This document shows positions 37,496 to 48,743 of a stretch of DNA of 64,000 bases, in pieces; the first letter of the stretch is position 1, and every line of letters begins with the position of its first letter. The DNA is taken from positions 29,242,787-29,306,786 of the forward strand of contig NC_034010.1 of assembly GCF_000346465.2 (NCBI RefSeq), read 5' to 3'. The stretch is from Prunus persica. Its lineage: Eukaryota > Streptophyta > Magnoliopsida > Rosales > Rosaceae. The translations under genes were made by a program, and so were the position numbers. The notes beneath the pieces were generated by a model, which had not been told where the DNA came from, made no database searches, and saw only the letters and a list, made by a program, of their open reading frames with translations.

Positions 37496-40400
37496 ATGGA
37501 AGTTCAAATTCCACGGTAAGTGAAATTTTGTATTTTGTATTTATAAATTTTATGTAATTCATGATATGAAGCATTGATCATATTGTCTATGAACTCCATA
37601 AGCTTGCTTGAGCTAGAACAGTTAGCAGTAGAGTTGTAAGCTCATTCTTGTTTGTTAAATTACATGTTCCATTCAGGGTACAGGGTTGCGATTTAGAAGA
37701 AAATGCTGAAGAAAAATTTCCCAAATCTAATGCTAATGGCATACATTGTTCAGGGAAAAGTTTTCCAGCAGTGGACTTGGTTGCAGATAAGTTGCATAAA
37801 CTTCTAGGACCTGGTTTTGAATGGATTATGATTATCAGAGAAGCATTGAAATCTTGTTATGGAGTTTTGGCTTTTGGGTTGGGTTTTAAGAATAAATTTG
37901 TTAATCCCCAGGAACTAGTCCTGCTGCAACGGTGGAATAAGGTACTTCAAGTTCTGTGTGTTGTCTCACTTTCACTTGATCCTTTGTTCTGTTATCTCCT
38001 TATCGTCAATGATGAGAACAAGTGCCTTAGATTGGATACAAGATTGGGGAACATAGCTATTCTTTTGCGATCCGTCATTGATTTCTTTCATCTATTTCGC
38101 ATCATCTTTCATTTCCGTGCTAGTATTACTATTATCACTCCTTCTCAAGCATCTGGAACTGGAAGAAACGAATCAGTTACAGAGCCTCCAGCATTAGTAG
38201 GGACATATCTGTTGTTGTGGTTCCTACTGGACATACTAGTAATTCTTCCACTTCCACAGGTAAGGAAAGCCACCCTGCTTAAAATAGTATTTGTATTGTC
38301 CGGTTATAAGCTCGAGTGTTTGTTCAACTTATAAGATTTTTAATTTTCATGTTGAACAACTTAAACTTTACATGACGGTATGAGCCTACGAGGAGGAGTT
38401 CGTTTTATAGAATTTTATTGCACATGGGATTGGTTAAAGATTCACTATGTTGGATCTGTCCAGGTGGTAGTTTTTTTCATCATTCCAAGATTAAATGATT
38501 CAAGGGTTTTCAACGCAACAAAGTCATTGAACTTTATAGTTATCCTTCAATATGTGCTAAGGGTTCTTCGAATCAGCTCCTGGTTGAAGAAAGCTACAAG
38601 GATTTCTGGCTTCCTTGCTGAAACTGCAGGGACTAAAGCTGCATCTAATCTCTTTCTTTATATGCTTGCCAGTCATGTAAGTTTACCATTTCTAGTTGTC
38701 TATTTATGACATCTAAGAGTGATGTGAAGGCTGCAGGCAAAACATAAGGAACTTATTAAGAAACTAAATATGATCCTCTTGGAATAAATTCTGACAGTCG
38801 AGGGTTCTTCTGGCCCTGCAGGTTGTTGGAGCCTTTTGGTACTTGTTCTCTATAGAAAGAAAAGCAGCATGTTGGCGACAAGTCTGTAAAAATCCTGCTG
38901 GTGGTAATTACTGTTCTTTATATTGTGGTGATGACACATTTGAAGCCACCACACTTCTGAATGACTCTTGCTCTGCAAAGACACCAAATTCCACATTTGA
39001 TTTTGGAATATACTCTGATGCCCTTGAATCTGGTGTCATCAATTCAGCAGATTTTGTACAAAAGATATCTTACTGCTTTTGGTGGGGACTGCAAAATCTG
39101 AGGTTTGTGCACATCAGATCCATCCTTTGTCAAATTAAACCAAGTCATATAAATAATTGTTGAACCACATAGTTTTAAGTATGGGAGATTCACTATTATA
39201 CCCAATATGGGGGCCCAAATTATAAAAATATCCTATATAAAATGGACTTTAGAAACACACCCAAAGCCCATTTACAACATAACAAAAAAGCTTTTAACTT
39301 CTTATAAATTACAAAACTGCCATCAATTTCTTAAAACAAGCCCAACCCCAAAATCTCATAAAAATACCCAAAACACTCAATAGGGCATCAAAGTAATTTA
39401 ATAATCAATATTAAATTCAATAAGGCCAGCTATCATTTTTTGGATTTTTTTTGGGTTTGTTTATAGGAATTCAATTGTGTAGGGTTTATTTATAATATTA
39501 GTGCTAGAAATGGGTATATCACTAAATATCTCTTTAAGTATTGTAGATTTTTCTTCTTGCACATTTGTTTACTAACTTGCGATATATTTCAATTCATATC
39601 CTGCAGCTCCCTGGGTCAAAGCCTCAAAACAAGTACCTATGTGTGGGAAATCTACTTTTCAGTAGTAATTTCAATTTCTGGCTTGGTATTATTTGCATTT
39701 CTTATTGGAAATATGCAGGTTAGTATTATGAATACATTTATTTCAGAGCTCTCAGTTCCCCTGCTGCTAATTCTTATATCCATTCATCTAAATGCATTGT
39801 TGTTGGATAATACTCAGAAACTAGACTTCATTGACAAGAATGTTCAAGTCCTCTGGGACATCACATGATGAGCTCTGTTTTGTTGTGGAACAGACATATT
39901 TGCAGTCAAAAACTGCAAGATTGGAGGAAATGAGATTGCAGGGGCAAGATATAGAATTGTGGATGGCTTTCCATTCCCTTCCTCGGAAGCTTAAGAAGCG
40001 GATACGGCAATATGAGAAATACAAATGGCAAGAAACCAGAGGCGTCGATGTGGAGAATTTTCTGAATAATCTTCCCAGGGACCTCAGGAGGGATACAAAG
40101 CTGCATCTTTGCTCAGGTCCACTTAGCAAAGTGAGACTTGTTGAATTTGTCCCTCCCTATAATTCTTGTTGAAATTTATCAAGAAGTCTTGTACATGATG
40201 AGGAGATGATATTTTGGTAGGCCACGGCTTTTTTGAACTTATTTGATTTGATGCAGGTGCCAGTGCTTCAAAATATGAACAAACGACTGCTGGATGCAAT
40301 CTGCGAGCATCTGAAGCCAGTGCTTTACATAGAGCATAGCTTCATATTTCGAAAGGAAGATCCGCTTGATGAGATGCTGTTTATCACGCGTGGGAAGGTA

Positions 40401-40811
40401 TTGACTTACACTGCCAGCACTTGCTGTGAGGGCGCTAATTCTCTCGAAAAGGGTGATTTCTATGGAGAAGAACTTCTGGATTGGGTGCTAAAGACTTGTC
40501 CGGCTCCCACGTTATCCAACCTCCCCTTCTCAACCAAAACAGTCCAGGCTGGGACGAAAGTGGAAGTGTTTGTTCTCAAAGCCTTTGATTTGAAACATGT
40601 GGTCTCTAAATTTTGGTGGCTTTTCAGCAAGGAGCTAAGGAACTCTAACAGCTTTGGTTTAAAGCAATGGCAACCGAGGGCAGCTTGTGTCTTGCAAACA
40701 GCATGGCGCCGCCACAAAAGGGAAAAGCTTCAAAAGTCTCCCAGGTTGGCAAAAGAGGGTAGTCTTTCTGCCGCTGATCACCTTGCTGTCTCAGAAACAC
40801 AGCATAAGTAG
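37496..40811 (+). CDS. Cyclic nucleotide-gated ion channel, divergent second tandem copy
   Basis: Seven exons with the same intron positions as the upstream CNGC gene: 37496-37515, 37677-38259, 38464-38676, 38822-39102, 39607-39718, 39894-40130 and 40257-40811 (666 aa). The start MEVQIPR is the ATG that puts the short first exon in phase; another ATG at 37457 is out of phase. All channel parts are kept: S1-S6, pore YCFWWGLQNLSSLGQSL, C-linker, cyclic nucleotide-binding domain with GDFYGEELLDWVL, and an IQ motif near 623-639 (RAACVLQTAWRRHKREK). The filter triplet is GQS (369-371) in place of GQN, the N-terminus is unrelated to the first copy, and the tail after the IQ motif is about 50 residues shorter. 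A MITE lies in the intron before the pore exon. Confidence 0.93.
39183..39532. mobile_element. MULE-type MITE with 9-bp target duplication
   Basis: A 350-bp non-coding insert in the fourth intron of the second CNGC gene. It is flanked by perfect direct repeats TTTAAGTAT (39174-39182 and 39533-39541). Its ends are imperfect inverted repeats: TTCACTATTATACCCAAT at the left, and TTTAGTGATATACCCATT as the complement of the right. A 9-bp target duplication is typical of Mutator-like elements. Confidence 0.75.
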
Positions 40812-41325
40812 GTATGGCTAATGAACTGTTAAATCATTGATGTATTTGCTATATGCTTGTTAATTTACTTCATGTTAGTTTCTTTACATCGAGATATTTT
40901 CTCCAACTGGCACCCTTCGATTGCTATAATATGGCTACCAACAAACTGCATTGCATATAGCTAGTCATTGCAAACAATCAGAAGCCAATATATAAACTGA
41001 CAATAACAACTAAAAATCATGAGAATTTGATATAATAATTAACCTACATAGCTAACTTAAGCAAAATGTTTGATCATAACAACTCCAATCCGTTGCTTTA
41101 AGGATTTAAAAAGAATTACATTATGATTGTTAAAATTAAAAAAAGGGAAAAAATTGAGTGAATATTGGCGCTAAAATTCTATTATTTATTTATTTAACGT
41201 AATTTATTCTCTTTTAGCTTTAATTTAATTAATTTCTTCTGGCTACTTACCTTTGATTTTATTCATCTGATGATTGCCGTTCAATTTCGATCTATCTCTA
41301 TTCTATTATTTGATAGGCAAAATAG
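40812..41325. other. CNGC 3' flank, no gene
   Basis: AT-rich 3' UTR and spacer. The first 270 bp are the source of the duplicated flank found again at 45434-45640. Confidence 0.6.
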
Positions 41326-41571
41326 TAATGCTACATTTACCACATTTTTATCCTACATTTTTATACCACATAATGTGGCATGTCCATATCATATGTCACA
41401 TTAATTAAATCAATGAAGTTTATTTTAATAAAGAGAGTTTAATTAACAGTTTTTTTGAAAAAGTGTTAATAAATCATAAAAGAAAAGAAATGTTAAATCA
41501 TTTTAAATAATGTGATTGTCCACCTCATTTACCACATAAGGTGGTATGGTAATGTGGTAAGAGTAGCATTA
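41326..41571. mobile_element. MITE with 19-bp terminal inverted repeats
   Basis: The left end TAATGCTACATTTACCACA matches the complement of the right end (TAATGCTACTCTTACCACA) at 17 of 19 positions. The element is 246 bp, AT-rich and non-coding. Internal sub-repeats of ACCACATAATGTGG type occur. No clear target duplication was seen. Confidence 0.65.
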
Positions 41572-42029
41572 TAATTCAAAGAAATCAAACCCAAAAATTG
41601 ATAGAATCAATATACAGAAAAGTTAACCAAATATCTTACATCCATATATAATATATGAGACTTGCATGTTTATGATATCTCATATACCAACTCCTGCCTT
41701 TTTAAAACACTTCCACTCATTTGCCATGATAAAGGGCAAGGGCAAGACAAGGGTTGTTACTATTTATGTGAATAGTGGCAGCCCTTGCAAAAAGGTTTGT
41801 GGTGTTTCCACCCATTGCCATAGCAACTCAAGAGCAACCACTATTCACATGAGATGTGAGGAGAGGAATTTGTATAGAGTTTTAGTGTGGGAAGTGAAGA
41901 ATATGACTAAGTATTTATTTTTAAAAAAATCTGAAATTTTTAGTATTTTTTCATATTTTTTTTAAAAAAATTTCGTTGCTAACGTCAGCAAACTCATGTT
42001 GTTCTTGCCTTCGGGCCTGCCTAGGCTTT

Positions 42030-42870
42030 TGGAACCCACCAGCTATCCGGGCTGCTGAAGCCCACTGGTACGTGGAAATGGGGCTTGGGGTCCCTCCTGC
42101 GCTGGCCAAAGCTGGCCACTGGAAGTGCTCTTAGCTTCAACCAAATTGCCATAGTGTTGTGAGGAGATGAGACTTGCAGTATAACTATAAATCATACTGT
42201 ATGGCGCTTCCCAATAATAAAACTGGAGACGCTTGGGAATCAAGTTTCTAGTGTTACTTGTTTGATGGAACCACATCTTAGATCCATAAAGCAGGAAACA
42301 TGATCCTTGTTTTTCCTGAAAAATATGGCATGCTCCCATTCTCCACAAGGCCGAACAAAAGTTCTGAACATGGGGGTTGCTATTTTGTAATCTAAAATCC
42401 ACTCTTTTTAACTACAATCTTTCAACATCCATATCTCAATGCTCCATGATGATGAAAAAAAAAGATCCACGATTGCCAAACACCCCCCTTATATTAAGCA
42501 AATTCATGTCATCAAAATGGAAAAAACCATCCAATAAGTTGGGATGAGATGTCCAATTAAATTTCTCTTTCTTGAAATCAAAAGAAATTACATGATTCCC
42601 ATGCAAGCTTTCTTCTTTATTTTCGCCAACCAACCAATGCATGTCTCCATCATGTGCTTAGACCACAAGAAGGAATTGAGTCTTTCTCACTCCACGACGA
42701 GCTTGTGCCCAGTGCATAAACGTGTGCCACTCAAAATTGAGTTCATGATTTCTGGCAACACAAACAATCTTGAGGGTGTTGCTTATATTATCAAACATCG
42801 AATGCCATGTTACTCGTTGGGGGAGTGGCATGAGTGGAAACTTTAGAACTTCCATCCTAAGAGGGTTAAC
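42030..42870 (-). pseudogene. Degenerate F-box-associated-domain-like fragment
   Basis: Two or three minus-strand frames hold pieces that resemble the C-terminal interaction domain of plant F-box proteins: MFDNISNTLKIVCVARN near 42770, HWLVGENKEESLHGN then VISFDFKKEKF at about 42585-42640, and a further piece up to 42043. Stops and frame changes interrupt it, and no F-box or start was found. The likeness is by motif memory only (GALHWLV...ISFDL-type pattern), so identity is tentative. It lies between the active CNGC copy and the CNGC remnant. Confidence 0.4.
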
Positions 42871-43804
42871 TATGAAGCATGGATCTTTGCATCCAATCTA
42901 CTTTTGAAGGAAAAAAGTTGCTAAAAACACAATCTAGCTCGAAACGATTTCCACGACTTAGAATCTTTGAGACAAGAAAACTATATTTGATTTATCTTAA
43001 GATGGTGAATTTGTCATGTCGAGTACGAGAGCTAGTAATAAGCATAAGTTGAGGTGTACTTGAACAACACCGGAGTTGTTGATGCAACGTGATGTGTGAA
43101 GTGTAGCAAAGAATGAGGAGTCAACTAGGTTATAAAATGACTTCGAATCCACTCTTCACCCCAAGAAAAAAGCCAAAGAAAGTAATAGTTAAATTGTTTT
43201 ATATAAATCTATATATAACACACATATGAACAGCGCTAACCTTGACGAAGAGCCACCATATATGACGCCCTGCTGCTTTTCATTTTGATTCAGATTCTTC
43301 TTCTTCTTTAGGAGAAGTTAATCCAACGGGATTAGGACTGGTTATGTCCAGCTAACAATACTTGTGCAATTAATCCAAAAGGAAAAGAAGAAGAAAAGAC
43401 AATTATAATTTTTGCGAAGTTTTAAAATCTGGTGGATAGGCAATTGCAAAAACTGCAAACACCTTGGTAGGGTCGGATGTAAAATATAATAAATACGAAC
43501 AAACCAACAATACAGAGATTTATATTAATTCGTCTTTGTAGTCTAGGTCTAGGTCGAATATGATAAAGAAATTCTAGTAATAACAAAATCTCTAATCTCA
43601 ATAATCCAAACCCAAATGATTCCCATACAAATGAGCCAAGAACGATACTCATATTCATGCTCAGAAATACAAAAAAGAGACAAGAATACCAAATTTTTGA
43701 AACCACATATAATATTTAGTGTCTGGCACTCGAGAGTTTCTGATGCTAACTTGCATTTGGCAACAAAGCTGATAGCGGATACACTCTCACACATGCACAC
43801 ACTT

Positions 43805-44420
43805 TAAGAAGGTTGCAGGCAAAACATAAGAAACTTGAGAAACTAAATATGAGGAGTATTTACAGAGGGAATTTATAAACTTGGTTCCCTTTTATCCATA
43901 TTAATTTGTGTTGTTTCCACAGTATTAGTACTTAGTAGTGACCATCGAGGGTTCTTCTGGCCCTGCAGGTTGTTGGAGCCTTTTGGTACTTGTTCTCTAT
44001 AGAAAGAAAAGCAGCATGTTGGCGACAAGTCTGTAACAGCTTTGGTTTGCAGCAATGAACAACCATTGCAATGTCCATACTCAGTATTCGTCCAAGTAAC
44101 TCTAACAGCTTCCAATGTTAGATGTAGCTGAGGAAGCAGAAAATACAGCAATGTTTGTTCAAGCATGGAGCTGAGGAACTCTAACAGCTTTGGTTTGCAG
44201 CAATGGGAACCAAAGGCAGCTTGTGTTTTGCAAACAGCATGGCGCTGGTATAAAAGAGAAAAGTTTCAAAAGCCTCGCAGGTTGGCTAAAGAGGGCAGTC
44301 TTTCTGCCACTGATCACAATGCTCATGCTGTCTCAGAAACACAGCATAAGTAGGTATGGCTAATAAACTGTTGAAGCATTGATGTAATTAAGGGAGTGTT
44401 TGAAAAATCGGCCTAGGCGG
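43805..44420 (+). pseudogene. Chimeric remnant of a third CNGC copy
   Basis: Three pieces of the second CNGC gene survive in order. First, intron sequence just before exon 4 (GCAGGCAAAACATAAG). Second, the first 66 bases of exon 4, identical at 43969-44034 and preceded by the identical intron end. Third, the last part of exon 7 with the IQ motif, the same stop and the 3' flank (44166-44353 and beyond). Between them exon 4 jumps straight into exon 7-like CAGCTTTGGTTTGCAGCAATG, so exons 5 and 6 are missing. No start or pore remains, so it cannot make a channel. Confidence 0.85.
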
Positions 44421-44772
44421 GAAGACACTGATGACCAAACATGTTAAGCTATGGCTTTAACATTGTTATCAAGGTATTTTGTTTCAGACTGCCTGCTCAT
44501 TTAACCAACTAGTGTTTGAAAAATCAGCCTAGGTGGTGCCTAGGCGCTAGGCGACCGCCTAGGCAGGAGCCCAGAGGGTTTTTATGGTGGCTCTTTTATT
44601 TCTCATGTTTTGATGATTTTAGATTCACGTGTTAAGATACAGCTTCAACATTGTTATCAAGATATTTTGTTTCAGACCCCTTACTCATTTAACCGCCAGT
44701 GTTCCAAAAATTGGCATACACGGCGCCTAGGAGACCTGGGCAGGTCTGACTCAGAAAAATGAGATGATGATG

Positions 44773-44827
<55 letters not shown>

Positions 44828-45430
44828 GGATTGAAGAAGATAGGTCGCGGGTTATGTCTGAGCGAGAGAGAGAGAGAGAGAGAGATGAGAATTGAAGAAG
44901 ATAGGTCGCGGGTTATGTCTGAGCGAGAGAGAGAGAGAGAGAGAGATGAGAATTGAAGAAGATAGGTCGCGGGTTATGTCTGAGCGAGAGAGAGGAGGCA
45001 GCTCGTGTTAGACTCAGGGTTTGAGAAGGAAACTTTCATTTATATGTAAAAGGAGCGATGGGCTTTCAATTGGGCTTGGGCTTAAAACACTAATAAAACT
45101 AAAGGCCCTATTTAGATATATTATTTTGATTGAGATTGGCTTCGAAAATACAACATTAAATGGATTTTGCATTACGAAATCACTAAAGCAACCTCTAATA
45201 AGTAACAAATAACAAATAAATATTATACTATTTGTTTAATATATATGCATTATGGCATTTTATAATCTTTTTTTTATTTTTATTTTTACATGGTTTTGGT
45301 ATAAATTTATAATATATAATACTAAATAATTATATATATATATATATAAAACTCCTAGGTACCCACCTATGCCCGATTACTCCTCTAGGGCCTAGACTCT
45401 ACCTACCGCCTAGCTATATTTCGAACATTG
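44396..45430. mobile_element. hAT-like non-autonomous element inside the CNGC duplicate
   Basis: The left end GTGTTTGAAAAATCGGCCTA plus GGCGG pairs with the complement of the right end (TGTTCGAAATATAGCTAGGC plus GG). Further copies of the end motif lie inside (about 44513 and 44699), suggesting nested or rearranged copies. It interrupts the duplicated CNGC 3' flank: sequence matching 40812-40835 precedes it and sequence matching 40846-41080 follows. No transposase is seen. The flanking ATTAAGGG/ATTCAGGT could be a decayed 8-bp target site. Confidence 0.5.
44778..44995. repeat. GA microsatellite and 60-bp minisatellite
   Basis: A (GA)n run is followed by three copies of a unit of about 60 bp (GATGAGAATTGAAGAAGATA, then GGTCGCGGGTTATGTCTGAGC and a GA tail). 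The copies differ by few bases, so the array looks recent. Confidence 0.85.
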
Positions 45431-45433
45431 AAT

Positions 45434-45650
45434 TCAGGTATTTGATATATGCGTGTTAATTTACTTGTAATTTTCTTTACATTGAGATATCTTCTTCAAC
45501 TGGCACCCTTAGATTGCTATATAATATGGCTACCAACAAACTGCACTGCATATGGTCGTTCGGCAAACAATCAGAAGCCAAAAACAACTAAAAATCATGA
45601 GAAGTTGATATAATAACCTACATAGCTAAGTTCAAATTCTATTATTTATT
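45434..45650. other. Duplicated CNGC 3' flank
   Basis: This stretch matches 40846-41080, the 3' flank of the second CNGC gene, including GGCTACCAACAAACTGCA. It is the far side of the duplicated segment that the hAT-like element split. Confidence 0.7.
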
Positions 45651-46677
45651 TCACGTAATTCAATAGCCAAGTCAATCTCGATCTCTCTCTACTCTATTAC
45701 TTAAAACTAGCAATGGTGAAAGCCATGAAGTCAACCATCCTTTGGGCCTGTGTTGTTGCAGACATCCCAAGCCACCAAATAAGTGGGCCTAATGGACTTT
45801 CTCTAACAGACCTACCCATTATGTTAACGGACAGGGCCGGGACAATGAAACAGCCAATCCCATTACATGTTTTATTTTTCTACCGTTTTCAGCCGTCTTC
45901 AGGGAACTGCACGTGTCCCCCCCTGTAATGGGGGAGCCGATGTCAGGTTATGACGGCTACCTCTCATGTAATTAATTAATTATCCGGCATAAACAAAATC
46001 ACAAACCCCCAAATTATTAATGATTACCAACCATCAAATGAATGCTGAATATGGATGAGGATATATAGTAATGCGTATCGTAATTAATCATATTTTTATG
46101 TCAATTTATGTCCTCAACCTCATTAATCATTCAATAGCCACCTCATTTCATCAATTTTTCTTCATGTTGGTCATGTATTGCTCCATGCTTTTGACATGCA
46201 TATGGATGTATTAAATTATTTTTTTCGTTGAAAAAGGAATTTGAACTTAAAATCTATTTTAATATCTGAATTCACAAGATAGTATCATGGAGTTGTGTGT
46301 GTCATGTCCATGATGCTTAAGTAACCATCATCATCACTCTTCTCTTCCTATCATGGGTGCATGTGCATTTGTGGGTGTTTAATTAAAGAAAAAAAAATAC
46401 AATTATAGATGCATTAAGATCATAATTAAGGAATGGTGCGGCCCCCTTTTGTGATTGGTAATCGTTCACCAATTAAGTGCCACAGGGGAATTGTAACCCC
46501 CTACACAGAGCGTGTGCACGAACTTCAAATCCCATTCTCTCCTTCCCCAAATTAATTCAAGGATTAGCCTCACTCTCTTTTATGCTGCTTTCTTCATTAT
46601 ATTTTCATTCTCTAATTCCCAAAGTTTCCAACTTTCACTCTGACTTTGACGTTTCTCTCATACCCATTTTCTCCCAA
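45651..46677. other. Spacer and promoter of the RKD gene
   Basis: About 1 kb without a recognised gene. It should hold the RKD promoter and 5' UTR. An in-frame upstream ATG at 46582 would add 32 residues to the RKD protein. Confidence 0.5.
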
Positions 46678-48146
46678 ATGGATTCTGTCCAACTTCAGGT
46701 TCCAAAGATTGAGATTAACCCACACGGCTTCGACTCCCTACAGTACTATCAAGACCCATTTCATGAGAAGTAAGATAAAAAAAATCCCTCTTTTGCTGCA
46801 CCATTGCCTTTTTTTCTTCTGATAAATGCTTTTTACTTTTTGATTTCTTTGATCACATTTGCTTATCTACTCTGCTTCTCCAATCCCCCAAATTTGTTCA
46901 AGAATTGAAGAATGCTATGCTCCTCTATACATCTTTTATTTTGTTATTACACAACTTTTATTATATGGGTTACTATACTTTTGCAGTGTTTCATTAGAAG
47001 AACATCTACCGCTCGACAATTTATTTGAGTTCAATTCAATCCCTTTGGAATGGAACCAGAACCAACATCCCCACATGGGTTTCCAAGGTTTTGAAGATTT
47101 AGGCAGCTGGGATTTCATGTTGGACAATACTGATTTCACATCACCTTGTGATTATGTTGTGGTTGATGAAAAGCCTGTGATCACCATGGTGGATTATTTT
47201 GATTACTCTAACAACCCTACAAGTGATTTGGATGAAGCTTCAAGAATGGCTGACTGGGGAAGTAATGGGATTTATAATAAGAAGTCGTCTGCTGCATTGG
47301 AATTGGATGAGATACAAAAATACTTTGACCTCCCCATCACTCAAGCAGCCAAGAAATTGAACGTGGGATTGACTGTTCTGAAGAGGAGGTGCAGGGAACT
47401 AAACATCATGAGGTGGCCACACAGAAAGATTAAGAGCTTGAAGGCTCTGATTGAAAATGTTAAGGTACGTGTGCATGTCGTTGACAGTGATGAGATATTA
47501 TCGTTTCCATTGCAATTACCCACTTAATTAATAGAAAATCTGAATTATATATGTTAAATACTCTATGCTCATGATTGAAATTAAAGGCCAAGTAGTGCCT
47601 TTTTTGTCTACTGCCGACTGATTATTTCCCCTTAAAATAGGGATCTGTGAATAACAAGTGGGGAGGATATGTAGGAGTAGGTTTGTTTCATTGTCAAGCC
47701 CATGACTTTGGTTTGTGACCAAGGATGCATGACTACTTATGGACCGAGTATTATAAGGGGCTACCATGAAATACTATTCTAATGTATTATATATCTATGC
47801 AAAGGGCTTGTAGCTCTAGTGATTAAGAGCATTTTAGCTATGCATGCTCAAGGTCTTACTTTCGATTCCCCCTCCCATAATATTGCTCGTAAAAAAAAAG
47901 TATGACATGTTATACATGAAGGTGATTGGTTTTCAATCTTTGTTTTTAGGAAGACAGTGTGTAGGATTGACTGTTGAAATGCAGGGTTTGGGATTGACCG
48001 ATGAGCTAAAGATGCTGGAGGAGCAGAAAAGGCTTCTAGAGCAACTGCCAGATATGGAGCTAACGGAGAGAGCCAAAAAGCTGAGGCAGGCTTCTTTCAA
48101 AGCCAATTACAAGATGAAGAGGTCTTTGACCACTGCTCGTCCATGA
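46678..48146 (+). CDS. RKD: RWP-RK domain transcription factor, RKD type
   Basis: A DNA-binding factor of the RKD subfamily, whose known members act in egg-cell identity, gametogenesis and early embryogenesis. Three exons fit: 46678-46769, 46987-47464 and 47985-48146 (243 aa). The RWP-RK domain covers about residues 133-183, from [20 protein letters not shown] to the signature RWPHRK (172-177) followed by IKSLKALI. The C-terminal exon forms a short Leu-rich coiled-coil-like helix. The long N-terminal domain of NLP proteins and the PB1 domain are absent, which places it with RKDs. MDSVQLQV was taken as the start; an in-frame ATG at 46582 is an alternative. The second intron contains a SINE-like insert. 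Confidence 0.92.
47801..47901 (+). mobile_element. tRNA-derived SINE-like insert in an RKD intron
   Basis: The segment GGGCTTGTAGCTCTAGTGAT has a Pol III box A-like core (TAGCTCTAGTG). About 50 bases later TTTCGATTCCCCC resembles box B (GGTTCGANTCC). The insert ends in a 9-A run. The spacing and short tail fit a degenerate SINE; a dying tRNA-like fragment is the alternative. Confidence 0.5.
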
Positions 48147-48743
48147 CTTTATCATCATTCAAATATATCAATGTCAAACAGATATCTCTTTTCTCTGTTA
48201 GCAGACTATTAAGACCACACATGTTTAGTTAATATCCACACAAACATTAAACAGATGAGAAAATCAGGACACGTATATGGTAGGAACGGTCAGATTGATG
48301 TATCTATTTTTGATCAATCATCCATCTCCTTGACTGATATTGTGATCAAAGCTTGTTGAATGTGTTTTCATCTCCATTATGGATTTTCTCATGTTTTTAT
48401 CAGTTATTCATTTTCTTTATTAACTGTCAAAGACTGATCAACTTGCTTTTCTATGAGTAAAAGTACAGTAATTTAATAAAATAAAGAAAAATCAGAGTAG
48501 ATGAGAAATAATATCTAGGAATTTTGGATAATGGGAACAAGTTGTTGGCACGCTGAAAACAATTTGAATGGTGGGTTGGGGGGGTGCTTCATTTCATCAC
48601 ATAAGATGATGAAGCTTATAAAATATATATATATATATATATTATACTAATTGACTATTTTTTTTCGTGATCATGATCTGGTTCTACTATATATACACAA
48701 ATTCAACAAGTAGGAAAATGAACCATCCAACAGTTGCAAGACT
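48147..48743. other. Convergent 3' spacer
   Basis: About 600 bp between the RKD stop (+) and the stop of the DUF688-like gene (-), holding both 3' UTRs and an AT microsatellite near 48625. No gene was seen. Confidence 0.5.
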
